Under the pieces are notes generated by a model. It searched no databases and was not told where the DNA came from. It was given only the letters and a program-made list of their open reading frames with translations. From contig NW_017264197.1 in NCBI RefSeq assembly GCF_001619985.1, positions 682,001 to 746,000 on the forward strand: DNA of 64,000 nucleotides, given 5' to 3'. Every line of letters begins with the position of its first letter. The first letter of the stretch is position 1. Of this stretch, positions 34,694-44,290 are shown piece by piece. The translations under genes and the position numbers were made by a program. Source of the stretch: Xylona heveae TC161. Taxonomy: Eukaryota > Ascomycota > Xylonomycetes > Xylonales > Xylonaceae.

Positions 34694-36701
34694 ATGGAAA
34701 TGCCATTCCGCCAGCCCTACCGCAAGCCTTCCCGGCAGCAGTCGCGGAAGATGTCTACGGACCCCCACAACGAAATCAACCCTCATCAAGAGCACTTCAT
34801 CGGTATTGATGTTGGCACTGGTAGCGCGCGGGCGTGCATCATTGACAGCAAGGGAGACATTGTCGGTTTAGCTTCTGAAAACATTGGCCTCTGGCAGCCT
34901 GAACAGGATTTCTACGTAAGTTACTGCACTCTACTCCATGACTTTCCTGGAGATATTTTCTGCACCCTTGATATCCCATTGAGTTGCTACAACATACTAA
35001 CCTTGGACATTTTCGATATTAGGAACAATCGACCAACGACATCTGGAGATGCATTTGTGTGTGCGTCCAGAGAGCATTGAGCCAGCACGGTGTCGAGCCC
35101 GACACTGTACGTGGCATTGGCTTCGACGCCACTTGCTCCCTCACTCTCTTCTCAAACGATACCGACGAGCCCGTGTCTGTGACTGGACCCAACTTCGACT
35201 CTGACCGCAACGTCATCCTATGGCTCGACCACCGACCGATCGAGGAGACCAAGAAGATCAACGCTACCAAGCACAACTTGCTCCGATACGTCGGCGGCAC
35301 CATGTCTATTGAAATGGAGATGCCCAAGGTTCTGTGGCTGAAGAACCACATGCCCAAGGAGCTGTTTGACCGCTGCAAGTTCTTTGACCTGGGTGACGCT
35401 CTGACCCACATTGCTACGGGCAACGAGACGCGGAGCTTCTGCAGCACTGTCTGTAAGCAGGGCTATGTTCCTGTAGGCGTTGACGGAAGCGTCAAGGGCT
35501 GGCAAGAGGACTTTTACAACGAGATTGGCCTTGGAGAGCTCACCGAGGATAACTTCAAGCGCATGGGAGGAGTCGACGGGGTGGTGAGCCTTCTTTCCTT
35601 CCTTCCCTGCTCCAGATTTGCTAATGGTTGATGTTTTTTTTGCAGAACGGCAAGTACTTGAGCGCTGGTGACCTTGTTGGCACTCTCAGCGAAAAGGCCG
35701 CGAGAGAGCTTGGTCTTCCTGCTGGCATCGCTGTTGGTAGCGGTGTCATCGACGCGTACGCTGGCTGGATTGGAACCGTTGGCGCCAAGGTCAAGCTCAG
35801 CAGCCACGAGTTGGCCGCTGACGTCCCCAAGAACGACGTCAGTCAGGCATTTGGTCGTCTGGCCGCTGTCGCTGGTACCTCGACCTGTCACATTGCCATG
35901 TCCCACGATCCCGTCTTTGTTAACGGTGTTTGGGGACCGTACAAGGATGTCCTCATTCCCGACTATTGGATGGCCGAAGGTGGCCAGAGCGCCACTGGTG
36001 AGCTTCTGAAATATGTCATTGAGACGCACCCGGCATTTGCCCAGGCCATGTCCGTCTCGGAGACCTACAACACCAACATTTACAACTATCTCAACGAGCA
36101 CCTCCGTGAGATGCAGGCGAAGATTGACGCTCCCAGCGTTTCTTACCTCGGTCGCCACTACTTCTTCTACGGTGACTTGTTCGGCAACCGCTCGCCTATT
36201 GCCGACCCCTCTATGAGAGGCGCTGTCATTGGTATGAGCAATGACCGCTCCCTTGACGGCCTTGCTCTGAACTATTATGGTGTGCTTGAATTCATTGCTC
36301 TACAAACCCGTCACATTGTGGAGGCAATGAACGATGCTGGCCACACTTTGAACTCCATCTTCATGTCCGGCAGTCAATGCCAGAATGACATTCTGATGGA
36401 TCTTGTCGCAACCGCATGCAACATGCCCGTCGTCATTCCCCGATATGTCCATGCTGCCGTCTGCCACGGTGCCGCCATGCTTGGTGCCAAGGCTGCGAGC
36501 GCTGACAAGAACGGCAAGACGGAAGAACTCTGGAGCATCATGGACCGCATGAGCAAGCCTGGCAAGGTTATCCATCCTTCCAAGGATCCCTACCTAACGA
36601 AGCTTCTGGACGCCAAGTTCAAGGTCTTCCTTGACCAGTGCCAGACTCAGCGCAAGCTTCGCAAGGAGATTGATGAGGTTGTCGCCGGTTGGGAGGCGTG
36701 A
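34694..36701 (+). CDS. FGGY-family carbohydrate kinase (D-ribulokinase-like, YDR109C/FGGY type)
   Basis: This is a predicted cytosolic sugar kinase of the FGGY fold. The closest characterised relatives in layout are human FGGY and yeast Ydr109c, which phosphorylate D-ribulose. Three exons (34694-34915, 35023-35583, 35646-36701) give 612 residues. The N-terminal ATPase phosphate-1 loop reads FIGIDVGTGSARACI (about 36-50). The substrate-domain signature is WLDHRPIEETKKIN, with YVGGTMSIEMEMPKVLWLK. The C-terminal domain shows AGTSTCHIAMS and the adenine-site glycine-rich FMSGSQCQNDILMDLVA. The first intron has a perfect TACTAAC branch site. The first 19 residues before the second Met are basic (RQPYRKPSRQQSRK), so initiation at the second Met or a targeting role cannot be excluded. 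The exact sugar is inference. Confidence 0.9.
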
Positions 36702-37392
36702 ATTGTTTTGTTTGCAACCCAAAAAGACAGCGATGTAGATCGTTAATGTTCGGTTATGGTAGATTGCTTCTGTTGGTTTTTATTACGATAGATTACGACC
36801 TTTAGCTCTTACGATACTAATTTATGTACTCAATCATTTCAAAATCGTACCTGTATAATTGTGATTTCTATCTGATTTTAACTTGATGACATCAACCAGT
36901 ATTGTTATAGCTGGTGCTTCTGTGTCTGGTGATCCAGACTAGTCGGCGCTTTCCTTAAAAATTATAAGATATGGGGAAATTATATAATTATACCGTAGCA
37001 TGACATTTTGCGCGTTCTAGTCTAGAAAAACCAAAAATATGAAGAATCAGCAAAAGAGCACCACAAAAAAGAAAAGAAAAAAAAAAAATGAAAAAGATTT
37101 TGGTCGGTACAACAGTGGTATTGTTCATCACTTGTGCTTTTCCACAATGCTCTCCGAGGGCTCGTACTGAATCTGGTTGGTGTTGTTTGGGTTGCTAGGG
37201 AGCGACGAGTCGGTGTCCGGAGAAAGGATTTTCCGCAAGCGCGAACTTCAAAACCACTTTCACAGCACGGCGAAGCTAAAGTTATGAAGCAGTGGGACTG
37301 AGCAAACACGCGTCTCTCTCCCTCCATTCAAAACGACCCTTTGGGCCGGCTTCTTTTTTTTTCTCTTTCTTTCTGTCCCCTGAATTCTCAAA
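36702..37392. other. intergenic FGGY kinase-NIC96
   Basis: This 691 bp spacer is AT-rich after the kinase gene, has an A tract near 37077-37088, and becomes CT-rich before the NIC96 ATG. No gene was recognised. Confidence 0.45.
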
Positions 37393-40300
37393 ATGTTTTC
37401 GGGGCTTGGACAGTCCAAGCCGGCGGGCTCGTCACTCTTCGGAGGCGCTACCAATACGACACCCTCTGCGCCTCAGACAGGCTCGCTTTTTGGAAATTCG
37501 ACGGCATCGCAGCCGCCGCAGCAATCATCTCTTCTGTCCGGCTTCGGAGCTGGCGCTAAACCACAGCAGCCGTCCGGAGGTTTGTTTTCCGGACTAGGCA
37601 CTCAGAATCAGCAGCCGCAACAACAACAACAACAACAACAGCAACAGCCATCTGGAGGGCTCTTCGGTGCCTCGACCGCTGCAAATACCCAACCGACTGC
37701 CCAGCCATCTCTCTTTTCAAATACGCAGCAAGGTACTACCGCCGCAAGGCCGCCTGGCGGCTCCCTGTTGGGCAGTGGTACGCAAACTCAAACCTCACTC
37801 CCACAACTCCAACAGGACCAGGTCCTTCAGACTTCTCAGCCTGCTTACTTTGAGAGCTTGCTGGAGAAGGGAAGGAAGAGGAATCATGGCGCCCGCGGCG
37901 AAAGTGCGTTCAATGAGCTGCCAAGCCTGCAGCTCGGCTTGGGGGACATTGCCAGGAGGGTGAGAGAAATGGGAGGATCAAAAGAGGCAGCACCACGGGC
38001 AACTGCTACTGACAGCAAAGCGTGAGTGAAATGTTGCTCTGGCATATTTTTGACATATATCTGATCATTATTATTTTCCAAATAGTCACTATCTCCTTGC
38101 CGCATCTGGTGTCTCACCAGCGTCAGCAATTCGCGACCTTAACACGTTACAAGCCCAAGCACATGCACCGGCTGCTGTTCAGCCCAGTACTCAGTTTGAC
38201 ACGGACATTGAAGGGTACTTGAACAAATTGCAGACTCAATCGACCCTTTCAATGATTGCGGAGAGTCTCAATCGCTCAGCACGAGACTTTGATTCTTTTC
38301 TGGAAGAGAATGTATCAATGGAATGGGACGCACAAAGACGACGCATTTATGAGCACTTTGGCTTGGCTCCTAAACTGGACGCATCCCTCAAAGATGACAG
38401 CCCGGCCTTTGGTGCCTCCAGCCCTGTTGCCAAAGGTGGGTTTGGCCGCTCGACAAGGCGGGGCAAGGCCCAGGCAGCACAAGGCTCGCGCTTTGGCACC
38501 TCTACTGGCGGCAACGTCTTCAATGCGTCAAATATGCGCACCTCTGTAATTGGAGCGCCCAGTCATGTATCGCAGGCTAAAGCGCCATTGTTTGCCGACG
38601 TTGCTGAGCAAAACGGCAACGCAGCTCCAACGGCAGGAGATACGAGGTTCAGAGTGGAAGAAGAGGAGCTTTTTGCAAAGAAGGTCCAGCAACTCAATAC
38701 CTCAAGGTTACAAGAGCGGGTGTTCCCTGTTCTTTTGGAGTTTCAGGGCGTAGAGTCGCAATACGGTGGAGATGTAAGCTTGGCAATGCCCCCGATTGGG
38801 TTCCCGAAGTTGTGATAAATATACTGATCATAAGGACAGGCGAGCCAACAGTTGGCGGAAGCGTATGGGGCTTTGATCGAGATTGTAAACGAAGATCCCA
38901 ATGCGGAATCAGTTTCCGAACCCAATGCTATAAAGGAGCGCCAATTTGCGGTGGACTATCTCGATGAGATGCCCAATTCATCAAAGGCAATGTCCACAAG
39001 GAAGAGGATAATAGACGGTTCAAGGCGCTTCCTGGAGAAACAGTAAGAGGCTTTCTTATTTGTCTGTGTGGTATCCGGTATTGTTGCTAACATTCCCATG
39101 AAAAGATTCTATCAGAATTTGGAGGCCCAGATTGCAAGAAACCCCAGGGAAGCCAGCCTCGGAGGTATTCCAACGACACTCAACAAAGTCCGGGCATTTA
39201 TCCGTCTTCGAGCCTCGCGAAAGGACCTCGTTCAGGATAACGGAGACCTTCAAATGCTTGGAGATGACTACTGCTGGGTCCTCATCTTCTACCTCCTCCG
39301 AGCTGGCCTCGTCAAGGAGGCCGCCGAATACGTGACGTCAAATGGCGCCGCGTTCCGGAACATTGATCGAAACTTTGTCACATATATTACCAGCTATGCA
39401 AACAGCCCTGACCGCAGATTACCCCGTGCTTTACAAGACAGGATCAACTCGGAGTACTCGCAACGTTCGCGGATTGCGCCTGAACATTCAATTGATCCGT
39501 ACCGCATGGCTTGCTACAAGGTTGTTGGACGATGTGAGCTCAGCAAGCGGAGTCTTGAGGGCGTAGGGCAGGGAGTTGAAGACTGGATTTGGTTGCAATT
39601 CAACCTCGCCCGCGAGGTCAACAGAGTGGAAGAGGTGGCTACTGAAGTCTATGGACTCGAAGAAGTACGGGCGGTGATTCGCGATATCGGTCAGCGACAT
39701 TTCCTCAAGGGCTCAGATAATGGTGCGGGTTACGGAATCTTTTTCCGGCTACAGATTTTGGGTGGCATGTTCGAGCAGGCGATTGCGTACCTCTACCCTC
39801 ACTCATACGTAGCGGCTGTGCATTTTGCCATTGCTTTGGCATTCTATGGTCTTTTGCGTGTTTCGGACTTTATGTCCTCTGAGTCAGAGCTTTGTAAGTT
39901 GGCCCCTCGTTTTCCTTTGATTGCCTGATTCACTGGCTAATTTCTACTCGTAACAGTGAGCTTCAACACAAAGGGTCTGCCACAGATCAACTTTGGCCGT
40001 ATGCTTGGTTACTATACGCGCGATTTCCGTGCCGGCAATGTCGAAGCAGCTGCTGATTATCTCACACTCATTTGCCTCAACGCCGACCTACCTGGCCCTG
40101 CCGGCAAGTCGCAATCGTCGCTCTGCCATGAAGCTCTTCGCGAGCTGGTTCTCGAGACGAGAGAATTTGCCAAGCTTCTGGGCGACATTCGCAAGGATGG
40201 CCAGCGTATCAAGGGTGCTATTGAGCAGCGAGTGAAGTTGATCAAGCTTGCCGACCAGGAAGAGTTCCTCAAGGCAGTCACCGTCCAAGCCGCTGCAGTG

Positions 40301-41107
40301 GCGGACGACAACGGCCGCACTACGGATGCCGTTTTGCTTTACCACTTGGCTGAAGAATACGACAATGTCGTCCAGATTATCAACCGTGCTCTCTCTGAGG
40401 CCATTGCTGTCGATTTGGACCAGGAGCCAGTCCGACTTCAGCCGCTGAAACCTCGCAACAACATCACCGGCGCCTCCACTAACGGCAGCAGCAACATCTC
40501 TGAGAAGAATGCTGCCGCTTCAGACGCAGGCATCAGCTTCAGCTTGACCACAATCGAAGACCCAGTCGTCTTGGCCTTGAGAATGGTCAACCTGTACGAC
40601 TCAAATGCCATGTACTTTAAGAAGATTCACAAGGCAAATCGCCAAGCAGCGGCATTACTTTTGCAGATGGACCACGCCAAGAACCTCGTGCGGGAGCGTA
40701 AATGGGCGCTAGCACTAGATGTAAGTTTTTTTCTCCCCTCTATTTCGTCTGCCTTTGATCTCAAATCTAACATTTTTCACTAGCAAATTTCAATTCTCTC
40801 TATCCTGCCAGTCACCGCACGCTCCTCCGTCCCGCTCATCCGCAGCGCCGCTCAGGCTTTCAACTCCCTGCCTCCAGTTGTCGCGCAGCTTATTGGCAAC
40901 CTGCTCATGTGGACCATCTTATGCTGCGGTCGTCATCGCGAAATTTTACTGTCATCCGAGTACGAAGACCGGACGCGCAGAGAAATGGCCGAATCCCTGC
41001 TCGTCACCGTCAAAGATCTCATGGTCTTTGCCGGTCTCATCCGGTACAAGTTGCCTCCGCGCGTTTTCGAAGCCCTGGCCCACGCAAGCCAGGACTTGGG
41101 CGCATAG
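37393..41107 (+). CDS. NIC96: nucleoporin Nic96 (Nup93 homologue) with N-terminal FG motifs
   Basis: This is a core inner-ring scaffold of the nuclear pore that anchors the Nsp1 channel trimer. Six exons (37393-38021, 38086-38773, 38840-39042, 39106-39893, 39957-40720, 40784-41107) give 1131 residues. The first 125 residues are Gly/Ser/Gln-rich with FG motifs (SLFGG, SLFGN, SGFGAG, GLFSGLG, GLFGAS) and a polyglutamine tract coded by CAA/CAG at about 37610-37650. A helix-like segment near 140-185 (PAYFESLLEKGRKRN) fits the Nsp1-complex-binding region. The rest is the alpha-solenoid Nic96 domain, with DDYCWVLIFYLLRAGL, DPYRMACYKVVGRCEL, EDWIWLQFNLAR and PQINFGRMLGYYTRDF. It ends with the conserved helices GNLLMWTILCCGRHREIL and GLIRYKLPPRVFEALA. 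Yeast Nic96 has no comparable FG-rich start that I recall. Confidence 0.94.
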
Positions 41108-43654
41108 TATATCCGTATCTATTTACAATTATATGATTAGAATCGTTTCATCTGAATCATGACCTTGGAGTCATGACCGCTCGTGCAACGTCAAAAGAAT
41201 GTGTTATGTGGATCGGTATTTGTGTTTGATATGTGGACCGGTATTTGTGTTTTGATTTGTGGACCGGACCGGTAGTTGTGTTTCTAATAGCAATCTATTC
41301 CCGCATTGTCCTGTCAGCGCGGTTGCTACCATGAATTGTATCAAACTATAATACAACGTTATGAGATAGGCATAGCTTGCTTTGTGCTAAAACATCTTTG
41401 CGCATTTAAATGGAGTGTCCCTAATGAAACCTATTGTTCAATTATATAACTTAGTTACATGGCGCCTCTCGCGTCCGTGTCTTTTGTGTCTTCGTGTCCT
41501 AATAAGGTGGTTATGCCCGTGTCCGCACCATGGCCCTCTGCCCATTGGTGTTCACCAGTGCTGTACAACTGTACCAGTTATGATGTTCACTTCATGCAGT
41601 TATGTCTCGGTTATAGTTCTGCTTAAAACTCCCCACTGTAACCGCTTAGTTAGTCTCCGAGCCTCGCGCCCTGGGCCTGCTGGACGTCGGAGCGAAAGCC
41701 CCCTAACAGACGCTGACCCTAGCGGAGTTATGGAGATAGCCCGTCCAACTGTCATCCCACTATCCGTCTATGTTATCCAATACCACTCACAGTGTCCGTG
41801 TTTTATGTATCCAATCCTTACCTTCCATTTTATCCATATCTTATATCATTCTGGGTACTATTTTGTCTACTTTTCTTTATTCTATTCTATTCTATTTTGT
41901 TTCATTCCATTTTTTTTTTCTTTGTTTTTGTTTTTGGTTATTTTATCTTATTCTTGTTTGTTTTTATATTTGGATGTATGTGGAGTTTTGCAACTCCGAG
42001 AAATCGCTTTCAAATAAATACGTCGATGATGATGATGGTGATGACAAAAAAGTAACATTAAAATTAAATTAAATAAAATAGAATAGAATAAAGCCACTTC
42101 CAAGAAAAGAACTATAGCACAGCATAATAGTACAACAATAAACTACTGATACATACCTGAAAACACCACTACATACAAAACTCAGGCCTAGTACCTAAGA
42201 TACCTGGATGCCTTGGATACCTACCTACCTACCTACATACCTTAGCTCACTTAACGCCAGTGTTGTTCTGTTTCTGTTTCTGTTTCTGTGTATAGAGTAT
42301 CTTATTCCATTCAGAGTACAGAGCACAGCGTACTCTACACAGTACTACTACGGACCATAACACTGCAGACTAATACTGCAATCTATAACATCACCGACGA
42401 AACACGACCCGTTGAAAATGGGACAGGACAGGACATACATACATACTACCATCGCAATGTCTGGACCCTGGGTGAAGCTGTGGTCAAGGGTGTGATGCGC
42501 TACCAATAGCTGTAACGAGATAATAGTACGCACAACGCGAAGAAACTGAACACGGTGAAAATAGACAATAGACAAAAAGACAAGATGTGTTGAAACACCC
42601 TCACCCTCGCACCAACATTATATATCACGACACGATGTATCGCGATGCGACGCGACACAACGGGACGCGACGGGACATGACAAGACAGGGAGTACTACTG
42701 TATGTATGACTTCTCGAAGAACCTGATGGAAATGCTATAAGGTGCCTTACCTACGGTACCTACCTAAGGTTAACATGGGAGTAGGGAAACGACTAACATT
42801 GGAGTAGGAATACTATAAGTACTATAACATCGGAGTAAAGTATATTATAATATATGATATAATATAATACCATTACTGATACTACTATTACGACTACGAC
42901 CACTGCTACTGATACTGAGAGTGCTACTACTGATACCGATATTGCGAGACGTGTAAATATTAAGTCATGTATTGCGTATGGTGTACGGTATACATACCAG
43001 CGAAGGTGCTAAACACAATTTAGTTGCTGAACTATACACGATGAACAATGTACAGTATACAATGCGCAATGTACGATATACATTATACAGCATACGCAAG
43101 TTTCTAAGAGCGAGGACAAGGACGCGAGCGAGAGAGGGATGGAAACGAGAGGATGGAAACACAAAGACAGAAATGTGTGGACAGCATCGAGAAGACAGAA
43201 GCAAATACGGTAGAACTGATGAAGATAAGATCGCCAGACAATAAATAGTAAACGACATGGAATTTGTGGAGATAATTTTGGTTGGATTCACAAGGCGTAG
43301 TTAAGCTAAGGCGAGAGAGATGGACGCGGGGGAGTAAACAATGCAACACCAAAAACTACATCACGAGTTGGTGATAATGGGTGTAGCGAGGGTAGATGAT
43401 TGTTGGACGAGGACACTACCATTCGCGATACAACTCGCAAAGCGACAAGCGAGGATAAACACCAAAGACAAAGTCCTAGGTAGCCGTACGAGTAGCGAGT
43501 AATGGGATCGTAGGATAGGAATACCAGTCGCTTACGACAACACTCACAGAAAGCGGCACAAAGAAGTAGAAGCATAGGTAGAATTGTATTCATGAGAAGA
43601 GAATGCAAAGAGGATAGAATAAAAGATCGCTTTTGAAGAAAAAATATCCTCAAG
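41108..43654. other. gene-poor intergenic region, low-complexity
   Basis: This is about 2.5 kb between NIC96 and the RCC1 hairpin zone. It includes a 25-26 bp tandem repeat (41206-41283), a T-rich block (41850-41970), a GATGATGATGGTGATGA microsatellite near 42024-42043, and TACC and TTTCTG microsatellites near 42219-42288. Degenerate GACGCGAC and ACGATATACA-type strings occur near 42640-42690 and 43020-43090. Open frames up to 200 codons exist but are low complexity and motif-free. A remnant of a non-LTR element is possible around 41.5-42.06 kb but cannot be shown. Confidence 0.4.
41206..41283. repeat. short tandem repeat, 25-26 bp unit, about three copies
   Basis: The unit ATGTGGAYCGGTATTTGTGT followed by TTTGAT begins at 41206 and 41231. 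A third, diverged copy containing a doubled GGACC follows at about 41257. It lies just downstream of NIC96. Confidence 0.8.
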
Positions 43655-43708
43655 TTGGGGCTGGGGTGGGCCATCGCCAACACTGACGATGCTCCACCCC
43701 AGCCCCAA
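43655..43708. repeat. quasi-palindrome downstream of RCC1 (hairpin A)
   Basis: The left arm 43655-43669 (TTGGGGCTGGGGTGG) is perfectly complementary to 43694-43708. After two unpaired bases the inner arms continue for five pairs (CATCG with CGATG), leaving a 10-nt loop at about 43677-43686. It lies about 350 bp beyond the RCC1 stop codon. Confidence 0.9.
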
Positions 43709-43730
43709 AACTATCCATATCAAAAGTCCC

Positions 43731-43806
43731 TGGGTAGCCGCAAGGAGAGAGTGGAGCTGTGGTCGACCCGCAACTAAAACCCCACTCCCTCCTGCTTGGC
43801 TACCCA
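43731..43806. repeat. quasi-palindrome downstream of RCC1 (hairpin B)
   Basis: The outer arms TGGGTAGCC (43731-43739) and GGCTACCCA (43798-43806) are perfectly complementary. With small bulges the pairing continues through a GCA-AGGAG-AGTGG type stem to about 43754/43782. It is adjacent to hairpin A. Confidence 0.88.
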
Positions 43807-43923
43807 AGGTACAAGAAGACTAAAACGCCAAGGTAAAAAAAACATCAAACGCTAAGTACATGAAAAAGAAAAAAAACAACACCATATCTCAGACGATGCC
43901 AACCACTTCCATTGCCGTCGCCC

Positions 43924-44290
43924 CCAGCGAGCAATCACTCAATCTTTGGTGCTGTATCGGTAGAGCCTACCAGAGGGGCAGAGTCGCCAGTGACGGCGAC
44001 GACGAGGCTCCCTACAAGAGGGAGGAGGCGCGCTCGCGCCCCACTAACCAATGGCATCTAAATGCCATTGGTAGTGGGAGCGGCCTCCTCGGCCGGAGCG
44101 GTCAGTACAGAGTACTGACCACCTGCCCCGGCCCAGTTGAGCCTCTTGTCCCTCACCGCCGTATTGTCGATGAGGGTGGCCACCTCGACGTCGTCGTCGG
44201 TGCCCTGCCCCGTCTGGTAGTTGGCAGAGAACCCCCAAGAGTAGGCTCTGCCCTCTACCGATACAGCGATCGAGTGATCGCTGCTGGCAC
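43924..44290. repeat. long inverted duplication folded around the RCC1 stop codon (hairpin C)
   Basis: The centre is a perfect 11-bp stem, ACCAATGGCAT (44047-44057) and ATGCCATTGGT (44062-44072), with a CTAA loop that contains the RCC1 stop codon read on the minus strand. Moving outward with bulges, CCCACT pairs with AGTGGG, then GAGGAGGC-CGCT strings pair. Further out, 43951-43965 is a perfect 15-bp complement of 44253-44267, and the flanks 43927-43943 and 44268-44290 remain similar. The downstream arm therefore looks like a shortened, diverged inverted copy of the last coding exon. Confidence 0.85.

Noticed and set aside
41415-42017. 200-codon plus-strand frame with very hydrophobic C-terminal half
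   Set aside because: The hydrophobic half is a T-rich low-complexity tract (Phe/Leu/Ile/Tyr codons). No reverse transcriptase, transporter or other motif is visible.
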